A stretch of 64,000 bases of DNA from Rubripirellula obstinata (GTDB taxonomy: Bacteria > Planctomycetota > Planctomycetia > Pirellulales > Pirellulaceae): assembly GCF_001642955.1 (NCBI RefSeq), contig NZ_LWSK01000002.1, positions 143,134-207,133 of the forward strand. The letters are read 5' to 3'. Every line of letters starts with the position of its first letter. The stretch's first letter is position 1. Positions 15,001 to 21,800 of the stretch are shown piece by piece. Made by a program: the position numbers and the translations under genes. The notes below the pieces were generated by a model that saw nothing but the letters and a program-made list of their open reading frames with translations, searched no databases and had not been told where the DNA came from.

Positions 15001-15761
15001 CGACTGCGGTGGCCGGCGAAACTTACGCTCGATTCCGACTAACACCTGCACAGAATGTGGGAACTGTCACTGCCACCGGCGACGCGGTTGATCTAAGCGG
15101 TCAGCTTCAAATTGGCGAAGTCGAAGATGTGCAATTCGTGATCGCAAATAACCCTTTCCAAAATACCAAGACGGATAATGTCAACGTTCCGGCTCAGGAT
15201 CTGCGAAATGATGTCAACGATAGTGGTTCGGTGACGCCGTTGGATGCGTTGAACGTGGTCAATGCGTTGTCGCGAAATGGTGGCAGTAGTATCCGATTGG
15301 ACAGCGCTGTGCTGCCCACCGGGTTGCCACCGTTCCCCGATGTCAATGGCGATGGTGTGGTGACCACATTGGATGCCTTGAACGTTATCAACTACCTGGC
15401 CAGGACATTGTCCAACGCCAATGGCGAACAAGTGTTTGCAACCCAAGCCGAGGGCGAACAAGTTCAGATCGTTTCGCAAACCGTTTCGGATGCCGACGCG
15501 ATTGGATATGCACCAGTCGCCAGCGGTGTGATGGCGTCCGGTTCGACTCGGATCGGTGATTTGTTGATCGCCGAAACTCAGGAAACAACCACAACAAGTT
15601 CGATCGAACCAGCGGTCGCTGAAAAGACCAGCGTGTTTGATTCGGCCGAATCCGTGAAGCTAGACTCGATCGTTGATTCACTTGCCCAGGACACATCGTC
15701 GGCAAGATCGTCGGAGCTGGAAGGTTCCGATGTTCGCGATCAGGTGTTTGCTTCGTTTTAA
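3..15761 (+). CDS. Giant secreted multidomain protein with PPC, beta-helix, GEVED and dockerin-like modules (5' partial)
   Basis: The frame is open to the left edge, so the true N-terminus lies upstream and more than 5,240 residues are visible. It is probably an exported surface or matrix protein: it is acidic, rich in Asn, Gly, Thr and Val, and has almost no Cys. Modules seen, in nucleotide order: two repeats resembling TAADFVNAINNNPESAAL near 60-240 and 430-560; a zincin-like fold with a destroyed active site (1550-1900); PPC-like beta-sandwiches (DxDLYRF or DVDWYSF) near 1960-2270, 5820-6100, 6950-7150 and 10545-10860; parallel beta-helix stretches (GDWGGIDFRG, GDWGGLYIGH, AWNGIVVRE) at 2930-3400, 4020-4550 and 5730; at least seven copies of a DGxxFxxxDG...FEFD module from 8160 to 14170; a GEVED domain (FDYGDAPAPY) at 14643-15140; and two dockerin-like EF-hand repeats at 15205-15410, followed by a low-complexity acidic tail. 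The ligand is unknown. It heads a set of three dockerin-bearing genes. Confidence 0.9.
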   Translation, partial: RSIQTGSLGNDVELNFTSSFRTGSSLPQISVTGKTVSIDVNNNPGQPTRVLDLISAIANNPASAGLVEAVQVSGSSQTDIGTRVPDDLNLTLIGANAAEAVTDFNTGGAVRLRIVSQLPGVDGRGTIVELERRNFGGPANPVVIVTDQTIRVQLNSAPGSESTAADFVNAINNNPESAALITTAVQEGDINVRIGGGTTAFAPLTLSGVTDVVVNPGFVGLGDSPREVVFRFAEPLPDDTYQIDILGSSASGLRGVDGELFQDGTDLTQRFEINLGPKVVAVVPEPVRRSANGSLSPEIGKIEVHFNDDDLNLSLAQTPSFYQLIFTNDTATNVDDEPVIPASVSYNNVTNIATLDFGRPLSRIPDPNNAGQFLEGAARLRVGTSEGLPAQPTEVSLAVSSSNVIEPGDTFDSAFDLNSQWSVGATTTSSARLSSEIFNTQPFELDLPGPDLPGSRNIRPDDPSRLTRTVPLDYVRNGADVVDGISVIQYDFAPSWLGDDPNAPGILEDRTYFNTISEQQRERVREVMQLYSEYLGISFVEVEGAPTSDAFISIAVGDLYGGDERATSGDGDIAVVTRDRDGDGIADLGVLDFQDFDESTDDQFGGEFFRGAFFVVGQLLGYGYADDLPQPVTQSTDFIFTPGTDNEPAFPALADILHGQFLYRPDSTDIDLYRFTLGSRGQLSIETIAERLADASLLDTSLRLYRDTGNGAFEEIAQNDDYFSNDSLIDLEVEAGTYVIGVSARGNTNYDPAVEGSGFGGLTEGDYELAIDFKPSITNAILDTTGVALDGDGDNRPGGVFDFWFVPSDSNNTIYVDKAAPAGGGPLGSVGNPFREIDMALAAADPGDTVRVIGNGGTDGRVETVTDNFSYQIGFANNGTALVDGTSLNLPQGVRMVIDSGAILKLSGSRIGVGSVSPLIDASDSALQVLGTPSIITATGQPARDATNNIIPGSVYFTSINDTTLGMGNSSQVIRQPGPGDWGGIDFRGDLDAADESRRNRELEGVFLNHIQMADIRYGGGAVSIGGRSVVVSPVDMAVTRATVINSRIRDSADAAIAATPDTFTETRFTDPFYQSGNLFTPDYTRVGPDISGNTIIDNSINGLFIRVVTRTGDVLETIGTAARFDDTDIVHVLAENLIIEGTAGGPILQSSAPSSLLVKSDPVNADGNIAPGRYTYRITNVNSSGIESAASQPTVSVTTTQTGGIRLQQLPAITSGNDFVSRRLYRATIDPTSGLPGQFQLVAQLNASSTSFTDRQATGTTVLSINDTVLRSRLDASLKIDPGTVIKIDGARIEARFGANLIAEGLPSQPIVFTSLEDQRYGGGGTFDTNDRGESGELNPGDWGGLYIGHASSASIDQAVVAGAGGTTRVEGGFASFNAIEIHQGRLRLTNSVLEQNADGRGDLFGDRVGRGDNASGTIFVRAAAPVITGNSFVGGEGAALSLDINSLSSIEVVDPGRSTGMIDRSATVGNSGPLIEDNILSGNAINGLIVRGGQLATAGVWDDVDIVHVVNDSIEIPNQHIFGGLKLQSDARGSLVVKFESTETSTAGIVVGGSLVSATEQFRDIPDRIGGSLQVVGHPDFPVILTTLADDSAGAGFTLDGVAQVDTNNDGIIGVDLSEQRNDGLVRLPTGPEVDQGNLIDNDVSQEIPGFFSTLIGNGNDVLNSGVTVQEASTAQILIDEDFVTRYTTFVTTTTGVVNLAATTITQEATLIANDMVESRGTFTGPNGEVTWIATSSFVNGTTRLNSLIELDGGEAALGDISVVSYLDEDVGTVDDILVTRGTPGEADFRAFTINSVSRVGFSQGGFYIDDGVNLANATYEGWAADQFNELETAIIDGTQTFSVPGDIDLVDLPQQTDADFGISFGPADVTTAFSWVVDPTATNARVTSFLEVLATDAAVGPALPQPGAWNGIVVREAADDRNVVAVAESEPVRTAFIDNNSIPSQSQFVGELAPSEKAGDENRRLGFIVDGAITQRSDVDVYSFIGQSGTEVWLDIDRTGNQLDSVVELIDANGRVLVSSNDSQLAETNPAALFVASNVNPDAAQAMSVVTERVNSQEITISESIVDATAGVITLGIAGEDTIDIPVAAFLVDPALAIETALETAYPDQLGDITASLNRRSAREFSASNPGIISRFGDDFVIQLRFDGAAFVGRTVPTILVSTVGVVGTTAVTATVTERTLGSQTQDAYSSNPKDAGLRVRLPGENGTRNLYHVRVRSSNTTNPLDFATLTDPNQVGDGLSQGKYQLQIRLSEVDERAGTQFNFADVRYATNGLQIIGQPLHSPLLGEEYEVPGDNGSLANAQPLGDFGNANDSAANSNLLQTDNASKSFAGSLDSATDVDWYSFTVNYEDITRFDGDAELFFSTVFDLDYAAGFARADMAIYVFNAAGELILVGGDSNIADDLPGLASSSNTNDLSRGSAAPEDPYIGAAELSEGNYFVAVSNQQQVPAPLDQFFNADSANPLLRLEPIDSVTRIAEDRIGFSGGGTATLPTTPLLFDNESIIDYSLDDVLLYVNTGSSLVLVNPFTGQNYGTVGTFDDEIEEVAFRANGELFAYSGFGNRVRDDNNWFYYRIDTGTAALSAPLGLPGAGVDTFSQAFDDEGVPSVAVGDVGLDVEGTTIASFGGSESGFFVANRPADFNGVVGRYSTNILYDFIPETGVASGNDVVFVNGILTGAGTIPREIGQIQTAPQGGISSQLGITAPVETNAAGVRVPSLVDGDTFTLTDGTDTITFEIESGVTLSTSGTAVFDGDQVTVDTQVFEFNTGARLQLSQAAPAGNLADGTIVELVGDGGNIVQFEFTRDDVVGLNSVPIVTLNEIGQPLAADLIASSFANQINANIPGLQAVAIGDEVTFNGAVAPSINVVGDGVTQLGDGTVSAGAIAVNVSEFSNSATLISRLAGAMRSVGISVVADGSQLSLPGGNAVTLNTTALTQSGDAGTGTNETVLAFPGDTAATVAQRISLAVADAFGAGSNIAITPSTASGRSLNITGGFLDAAPISANGALVAGGLGQDGIVTGIELVTETNGAQSLYALDTNGGLYVIAGGELSTSGARQIGTPVATATDLIRIGQTGVTFSGLRSGPVSFNGGELRQTLFGITTAGDIYAFNTAGELQNIFAGGRSVISTGVGGARGLDFSTLGFNLWHTTNQRGADPGHGINEIFNGTRGSSPGGSSLAFTYEAGAFNGLYPTAERPVVLNNDGSVANPRQDGAAVEDTYNLPGGAKGVIQSNAFSLDGYSADDEPMLYFNYFLETDGSDSISGDRDALRVYVITSDGAQHLVASNNTARGVGLFDDEFDDPAAVGQYDDDIDVDVQQLFDNTDSWRQARVPVGSFAGQAGLSLRIEFSTAGTTDTGSLRLRTTAGDQLVDGDTFRIGGETFAIDLSPAISVPSGPQLSALYADPTALATITIDGQTYVLDDGNRTGITTENRIELITGSTTSVSQLTASEIAGLVTEAVRLSPPPNTIVNNLNFSERQDSDPVAIVGRDDRTFEAISLPYSGGNVTLVGQGQLGNDSVVGDFNNPASAAVNATNVDDVDLFRIELEELSTLDVDVTGVNQFATPFDVAIRLFDASGVELFAQPTENNTKSFNIAETGTYFIGISGLANAVYSPLFDSATTPDDTAGTYQATFAIGSNVAIQSVGNLVELQGLESVSATPGNLFTISGQNTVAGISVPISRLMTASQVAAEVQQVLADRFANGITEVLPTDGSSVLIPSLTIDDPGPFVNSSQRSGDQFGSGAVGGAENNEFEGVYLDDFIIGFAERGEIATGSAAAPGDFITDLRSEFPNPANPTSQLDTGSYQVEIRGASEYVNSGAGSQFRTFDTNTRLSESRFLDALPASEIRDGSTFEIFDGRNTVTFEFDQLDSDGNSDGATPGNVQVPFTLTTVQPGSESIDPITNLPIAGTGIVRPETAAEVAANIIAAISRSEVQSVINVPALPVSGIDGGTTSRVNLFADVVVNNDGGALAGVGRNDLRGDDNADRDVQGVIMVENSRFLFNSEYGIALDHGLTATVAGTEGPAVVRYPRNLVELNTESIKPGVIVQSNVIAFNGTGGLQINGIGLGAGETQSDPIAFDRIVNNTIIGGSITPGPEAPAATIQGVLFEQGLISFADSIVAYEPDLGSAEPNTIFQNQAAILGAPELPGRGGEPVDGDSTLSLGLGGSVTIQFTNNLLTGSGDSRGDLIVFETGAVESVSVEISRDGEFFENVGTVGGLTNTVDLDAFGFGTQDQFAFVRLTDLRQGDNTSATLGADIDAVGAISSVSVDSFDPGGIGIELVGNAAPALLNNIISNSATGISVDANNALTILGANTYYRNTTNVPDGVGVGEFAQELSDAEVVFVGASELVFAPAAGSEIIDSSIDSLQDRASLTTVKNPLGLPPSPILAPRLDVNGQLRVDDPNVETPSGLGERVFKDRGASDRGDLVGPRIVLLTPLADNLDVQSGVVSVFGQAPSFFDIQLIDGLAPADVVPGTGIDDRSVSSASVLLLRDNVALTEGIDYRFGYNPSTNVIRLTPIAGVWEQDSTYVIRVLDGSDAIVQSTDGDQYTDGDVFSLLDLQNQTTRFEYETGIVLNFDEETLADDAADGIIFEAFDGTNTVIFELDNDGLFDPLNTPVTVPLAGNDALLAVALADAINASILNLTATADGLSVQLQGTNPLSSITASTGLVISGAIGTEQGFGIQIPTEGADVAASVVDGQSFVVRRGTVVERIFEFDSDNVLENVGATPIALPVGITLDQLALQMVNAIGGSGLGLAPENAGFGRVVLGGDSTYSIELVDSTLTQIGFAGQSATVPIVVGIDQTDLQIAEVISDAITGAGIPGVATSVADRRIFLEGTGGVNGVGAVDTVTVSDEVGNQLQSNQAGGRTELTIFVGGGFDYGDAPAPYLSSAVDGGPRHAVDPGFAIGVNVSPDSDAKLPNGDDDDGVTIGNVRSGFSSNLTVQITNDQNTPFFLDAWFDWNRNGVFEASEVQRFGSAGLGRAVLATGVNNILLAAPATAVAGETYARFRLTPAQNVGTVTATGDAVDLSGQLQIGEVEDVQFVIANNPFQNTKTDNVNVPAQDLRNDVNDSGSVTPLDALNVVNALSRNGGSSIRLDSAVLPTGLPPFPDVNGDGVVTTLDALNVINYLARTLSNANGEQVFATQAEGEQVQIVSQTVSDADAIGYAPVASGVMASGSTRIGDLLIAETQETTTTSSIEPAVAEKTSVFDSAESVKLDSIVDSLAQDTSSARSSELEGSDVRDQVFASF

Positions 15762-15830
15762 GAGCGTTTTGAGAATGGGACAGCGTTCGTTTGATCAACA
15801 ACGTCAGTCCTGGAGGGACGAAAGCACGGT

Positions 15831-15852
15831 GCCGGGTGCTGACGCACCCGGC
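15831..15852. repeat. Intergenic hairpin in the 15762-16064 gap
   Basis: Nine-base perfect arms (GCCGGGTGC and GCACCCGGC) flank a 4-nt loop, 70 bp after the stop of the giant gene. No T-run follows directly, although a G+C-rich stretch ending in CTTTTTC lies 40 bp on, so it may help to end transcription without being a classical terminator. The rest of the 303-bp gap shows no gene; it must hold the promoter of the next gene if that is transcribed separately. Confidence 0.6.
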
Positions 15853-16064
15853 AAAGGGCTGTCACCGCTCCGCGGCTTTTTCGGCTGACTATCTTGCGAG
15901 GCCGGCTAAACTGCGGTGACATTTCCGGATTTGCGGCGTTTAACAACTGGATCGTGATTGGCGAAGTTGTCAGGGATGACAGAGCGGACAGACACATCGT
16001 TCCGATGGTCAAACTGTTGGTGAGAGTTTCTCGCTTACTTATTTCCTAAAACAAATTCGACAGC

Positions 16065-18674
16065 ATGCGGCGAAAGCCTAATCGTAACGTGAAATCCGGG
16101 CGCAAACCCAAACGCAAACTCAGCGTGCAATCGCTGGAGTCACGGCGGTTGCTGGCAGCGGATTCGATTGGCGTCACGCCCGAAGACACTGGCGAATTCT
16201 TGCTGGGGACGGTCGCGGTTACCCCCGTTTTCTTTGAAAGCGACGGGACGCTCGATCCCAGCACCGAAGACTGGGACGCGAACGAAATCGATCAGATTTT
16301 GGACAAGGTGCATGAAAGCGTCGATTGGTGGAGCGATACGCTTGATGAACTCGGCACCGTTCACACGCTCGATTTCGTCGTCGATGATCTCTACGCTCGG
16401 AATCCGGTAGAAACGCCTTACGAACCCATCAGCCGTCCAAGCAGCCAATTCAATCGCTACGTCGGTGATTTCTTGACTGAACAGGGTTACGGCGATGCCA
16501 CATCGATTGAAGATGGTGTCAAACGGTTCAACCACGACCAACGTTTGAAGCATCAAACCGATTGGGCGTTCACGATCTTCGTGCTCGATTCGTCGAACGA
16601 CCTGGATGGAGTCTTCCCACGCGGCAGCGAATTCACGGGCGCGTTTGCCTATCCGGGCGGATTGTTTTACATCACGCCTTCGACGCGGCCGACGTCAACG
16701 TACACCCACGAAATGGGACACATTTTTTGGGCCCGTGATGAGTACAGCGGTGGAGCTTCCTGGGATTCCCACCGCGGTTATTACAACACTCAAAACCTGA
16801 ACAGTTTACAGAACAATCCAGATCCAAACTTTGTCCCCGAGCCCAGCATCATGCTGGGCGGATTCAGTTTGCAACAAGCGTTTGAGCAGAACCGCAGCCC
16901 CGCGACGACGCTGGCGATGGTGGGCTGGCAAGACAGCGACGGCGATGGCATTTTTGACGTCGCCGACGTTCCGCTAGAACTCGATGCCGTTGGCTATTTT
17001 GATCCCATCGAATCGGTCTATCGATTGAAAGGCACCGCGTCGGCAGTCGCCCTGGTCAACCAAAACTCTTGGGGAACGCAAAGCGATATCACGCTGAATC
17101 GGATCAGCGAACTGCAATACCGACTCGATGACGGTCCGTGGTTGGTAGCAGCGTCGCCGGATCAGCCGACGGTTGACTTTGACCTGACCATTGAAATTGC
17201 CGAGTCAGACTTTTCGACAATCCACTGGCGAGCCGTCGATCAGTCCGTCGGTGTCGTCAGCCCAACGATCACTGGCACGACAACCTCGCCGGCAATCAGC
17301 AATACCAGCGTCTCGGGCATCGCGTTTGTTGACCAGAATTCCGACAGCTTGCGCGATCTGGATGAATCCAGCCTCGGTGCAAGCACCGTGATCATCAGCA
17401 ACCCGGACGGTTCACCTCTGTTTGCAGGTGCTTCATTGGCAGCGGATTTTCCCGCGGGCGATCTTCCGAGTGATCTATCGGAATTTCAAACAGACGCAAC
17501 ACTGTCAGCCGTCGGCACCGTCTTTGACAACAAGATTGCGTCACTGGAATCAGCCGACGCGGGTAACGTGACTGTCTTTCAATCCTTCAATCTGCAGCAG
17601 CAACGATATACCGAGCGATGGACCAGCGGTGGCGCGGCGGAAGTCTCTTTCGCAGTAGCGTTGGATCAACCGGTTGGACAAGTTTCCGTCGATGCGATCG
17701 GTTTGGATGCGTCGTCGTTCGCTCGATTGGAAGCCTTTGATTCGATCGGAAACTTGGTTGCTCGAACCACCAGCGAAGCGATCGCAATGCAGGAAAGCAT
17801 TGAGGTCCAGATCACCGATTCCTCGGGACGCATTTCAGAGATTCGCGTCACCGGACACGCTGGGACCGGGATCGCGATCAGCGGTCTGCGATTTGGTCAC
17901 GCCGGATCGGTGGCTACGGATGCCAGCGGAGTGTGGCGAGTCACGGATCTTCCGCAGGGTTCGTATCGAGTCGAGGTGGTTCCCGAATTGGTCATCCACC
18001 AATTTCCAGAGTCTTCGATGCTGATCGAAGTGAGCAATGGATCGAGTGACATGATTGTTTCAGCCGCAGCCCGAGTCGACAGTCCGCGGCACAACGAGAA
18101 TCTTCCGGCTGACACGAATCGTGACGGTGTCGTCGATGCACTCGACGCGTTGCTGGTGATCAATGACATCAGCAGGAATGACACCCGTATTTTGTCACCC
18201 ACAGAAGTCGGTGGCGATGACATCGATGTCAGTAACGACGGAATGGTCTCGGCCCTGGACGCCTTGCTGGTCATCAATCGGATCGCTGGACAGCAATCTG
18301 ATGGACAGATGTCTCCTGCGTTTGGCGTTGGTCCCGGTCCATCCGCGGAAGCCGAGGCTGTGGCGACCACGACCGGGCGCCAAATGGCGAACTTTCTGCC
18401 CCCGGAAATCCAGTTGGATCAAAACGCCCTGTTAAACCAAAACGCTCAGTTGGATCAAAACGACAACGGCGAACCGCCAATGTTGAACTTTGACGGTAAT
18501 CGAGCTTATCGGGATGGCTTGGCCCCTGCCGAAAGTATCGATGCTGCCCAGGCCGATGATAGAAACAACGAGATCGAGGCTGAGTCGGAATCCTCCAATA
18601 ATCGAGTTTCCCGACAAATTGAGGAACCTTTCGACGGTTTGGGAATCCAAACATTTTCAACTGAGACTGATTAG
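16065..18674 (+). CDS. Secreted zincin-type metallopeptidase with LEPR-XLL-like N-terminus and dockerin repeats
   Basis: 869 residues. The N-terminus is strongly basic and runs into LESRRLLAAD (about residues 25-34), the planctomycete LEPR-XLL-like export motif. Residues 215-219 are HEMGH, a zincin HExxH zinc site, followed by FWARDEYSG; the DE a few residues on could supply further metal or calcium ligands. A plausible reading is an extracellular zinc endopeptidase. Residues 285-300 contain a calcium-like loop (DSDGDGIFDVADVP). From about 420 to 680 there are beta-sandwich segments, including an SdrD-B-like piece (GIAFVDQNSDSLRDLDE). At about 682-750 lie two dockerin-like repeats (DTNRDGVVDALDALLVIND and DVSNDGMVSALDALLVINR). 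The tail repeats LDQNALLNQNAQLDQND, which is low complexity. The ATG at 16065 is the first start that keeps the export motif. The peptidase family was not assigned, and substrate specificity is unknown. Confidence 0.82.
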   Translation: MRRKPNRNVKSGRKPKRKLSVQSLESRRLLAADSIGVTPEDTGEFLLGTVAVTPVFFESDGTLDPSTEDWDANEIDQILDKVHESVDWWSDTLDELGTVHTLDFVVDDLYARNPVETPYEPISRPSSQFNRYVGDFLTEQGYGDATSIEDGVKRFNHDQRLKHQTDWAFTIFVLDSSNDLDGVFPRGSEFTGAFAYPGGLFYITPSTRPTSTYTHEMGHIFWARDEYSGGASWDSHRGYYNTQNLNSLQNNPDPNFVPEPSIMLGGFSLQQAFEQNRSPATTLAMVGWQDSDGDGIFDVADVPLELDAVGYFDPIESVYRLKGTASAVALVNQNSWGTQSDITLNRISELQYRLDDGPWLVAASPDQPTVDFDLTIEIAESDFSTIHWRAVDQSVGVVSPTITGTTTSPAISNTSVSGIAFVDQNSDSLRDLDESSLGASTVIISNPDGSPLFAGASLAADFPAGDLPSDLSEFQTDATLSAVGTVFDNKIASLESADAGNVTVFQSFNLQQQRYTERWTSGGAAEVSFAVALDQPVGQVSVDAIGLDASSFARLEAFDSIGNLVARTTSEAIAMQESIEVQITDSSGRISEIRVTGHAGTGIAISGLRFGHAGSVATDASGVWRVTDLPQGSYRVEVVPELVIHQFPESSMLIEVSNGSSDMIVSAAARVDSPRHNENLPADTNRDGVVDALDALLVINDISRNDTRILSPTEVGGDDIDVSNDGMVSALDALLVINRIAGQQSDGQMSPAFGVGPGPSAEAEAVATTTGRQMANFLPPEIQLDQNALLNQNAQLDQNDNGEPPMLNFDGNRAYRDGLAPAESIDAAQADDRNNEIEAESESSNNRVSRQIEEPFDGLGIQTFSTETD

Positions 18675-18830
18675 GGAATTTGAGCCAGCGGTTGATAAAC
18701 AGGGCAAAGCAAGTAGCATGGGCGATCTACCCGGCCCTTAGTACAGAACTCTGAACGACCACTTTGCCCGCTGCATACGAATATCGCGTGCGACTTCCCC
18801 CACTATCACACCATCTTCCAGAGATAAAAG

Positions 18831-21800
18831 ATGAGAAACTTGCGTCAACTGCTTAGTCGCTTCGGAACCACGTCATCCCGAGAGCGGCTTCGACGCGGTC
18901 AACGTCCATCGCCAACGAAGAATCGCCGGGCTTTGGTCAGTGAGTCTTTGGAGAAGCGCGAATTGCTGGCTGGCGACATTTTGCTGGCCCACAATTACCT
19001 GAACCCAGCCGACGTTGATGACAACATGCAAATCACCGCCAGCGACGCGCTGCGAGTGATCAATGCCATTTCACGAAGCAACAGTGGCGGGATCGAGGTC
19101 ACCGAAGCCGGACAGGTTGACGGTTACATGGACGTCAATGCTGATGGTTGGGTTACCGCCAGTGACGCGCTTTCGGTGATCAACGCAGTGTCACGTGGGG
19201 AAGCCGCTAGCGCGGGCGTGCAACTGTTCTTGAACCTTCGCGACGTCAACGACGCAGCCCTGACGACGGAGACCGATCGCACGGCCACGATCAACACCGA
19301 TGACGTCTTTTATCTTGAAGTCAGCTACAGCGATGAGCGAACCTTCGGTGCTGACATTGGTGCGTTCCAAGTCGTGACCGACATTTTGGTCGACCAGGCT
19401 GACGTGCTGACGCCGATCGTTACCGACACCGACGAAATCAATATCGAAAGCAGCCTGCGAAGTGCAACGTCGGGCACGGCAACATTCTCGCTTGAAGGTT
19501 CAACCGAAGAGGTCACCCTAACATTGGACGAATTGTCTGATCTCGACCAAGCGATCAAGAACGCCGTGGTCACGCTGGGCGATTACGATCCGGACACCAT
19601 TGTTGTCACGCCGTTGCAAGGTGAACCGCTAGGTCGGTTCCCCGGACAAGTCACCCCAACGCCCACCAACGATTCCAACTTCCAGTTCCGAATTCGTTAC
19701 AACGACTTTGATCTAGCGAACCAGGATCTTCCTGATCTGCAAGTCTCGTTCGACATGGACGTCACCGTTCGCTCCGAAGTGATTTCGACTTCGCCATTGG
19801 ATGAGAATGGCAACATCCGCGGCAGTGCCGTTGGTTTGAACTTGGACACCCGCAGCCGAACCGCTCCGGCAGCCAGTCCGTTTGGTCGCGAGATTTACAA
19901 CTCGCTCACTTTGGGTACCTACATTGCCGACGATGGCAACGGCGGAAGTCTGTTTGATAACTTCTTGGCCGTTGGACCTCTTTCGGGTGCAGGCATCGAG
20001 GGAGCCGTTCCTGGTTTTGAAGAACCCTTTGATACGTTCAGCATCCCGCTTCGAATCAACAGCGCCGTTCAAAATCTGACGTTCTCGTTAGGACTGGCCG
20101 GCGGCGGCGATGACTTTTTGCTCTACGGTGAAGAAGGCGACGAAGCCATCCTGACCGACAATCAGATCGAATTCGATCCGGTCCTTAGTTCCTTTACCCT
20201 GAATGTCGTTGATCCCAACGGCGGGAATGGCGATCCGATTGTTGCTGCTGCAATCACGGAAACGTTCAATGAAGATCAAGCCGTCATGATGGTCGATCTG
20301 CTGACCGGTGCCAGCGACCCCGACGGCGACACGCTTTCAATCAGCACACCGGCGATTTCTGGCAATCAAGCTGGCGTTTCAGTCGTCGGCAACACGCTGA
20401 ATGTGGACCCGAGTGCTTATGGTGCTCTAAACGATGGTGAAAGTGAAGTCATCACACTGACGTACAACGTGCTGGACGGCGAAGGCGGAATGGTCGCGCA
20501 AACCGCAACGATCACGATCACCGGAATCACCGATGTTGATCCAAACCAAGATCCAGTCGTTGCCGCACCGATCACTCAAACGTTCAACGAAGACCAGGCC
20601 GCTACCACGGTTGATCTTCTGATGGGTGCAAGCGATCCCGACAGTGACACGCTTTCAATCAGCACACCGACCATCACGGGCGACCCTCAATCCGGCGTCT
20701 CAGTTAGCGGCACAACGTTGAACGTGACGCCTTCTGTGTACGGCGCGTTGAATGATGGCGAAAGCCAAGTCATTTCCGTCGCGTACAACGTGCTGGACGG
20801 GAACGGCGGAAGCGTCGCTCAAACAGCAACCATCACGATCACCGGTATCACCGACGTTGATCCAAACCAAGATCCTGTGGTCAGTGCGACCATCACTCAA
20901 ACGGTCAGCGAAGATGACGCAGCGTCAACGATTGACTTGTTGACCGGTGCAAGCGATCCCGACGGCGACACGCTTTCGATCAGCACACCTGTCGTTACCG
21001 ATGACCCTCAATCCGCAGTCTCGATCAGCGGCACAACGTTGACCGTGACACCATCGGTGTACGGCGATTTGAATGACGGCGAAAGCCAAGTTGTTACCGT
21101 CAGCTACAACGTGCTGGACGGAAACGGTGGCAGCGTCGCTCAAACGGCAACCATTACGATCACCGGAGTCACCGACGTTGACCCGAACCAAGATCCGGTT
21201 GTCAGTGCTGCGATCACTCGAATGGTCAATGAGGATCAAGCACCATCGACGATTGACCTGCTAGAAAATGCCAGCGATCCCGACGGTGACACGCTGTCAA
21301 TCAGCGCACCGACCGTCACGGGCGATCCACAATCCGGCGTCTCGGTCAGTGGTACCACTTTGACTTTGACACCGTCTGCTTACGGTTCACTCAACGACGG
21401 TGAAACTCAGACCATCACGGTCAACTACAACGTGTTGGACGGAAACGGTGGCAGCGCCGCTCAAACGGCAACGATCACGATCACCGGTATCACCGACATT
21501 GTGAATCAGGATCCAGTCGTTTCCGCTCCGATCGCTCAAACGTTTTCCGAAAATGATTCAGCCACGACAGTGAATCTGTTGTCCGGAGCAAACGACCCGG
21601 ACGGCGACCCGCTTTCAATCAGCACACCAAGCATCACCGGTGATCAAAGCGGCATTTCGGTCAGCGGATCGACCCTGACCGTGACACCTTCGGCCTACAG
21701 CGGCCTGACCGACGATCAAAATGAAGTCATCACGCTGACCTACGACATCACCGACGGCAATGGTGGCAGCGTTACACAAACCGCAACGATCACAATCACG

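Noticed and set aside
1..15761. Many frames of 60-180 codons on the opposite strand and other frames of the giant gene
   Set aside because: All overlap a single long frame with clear domain content; they are shadows of biased codon use.
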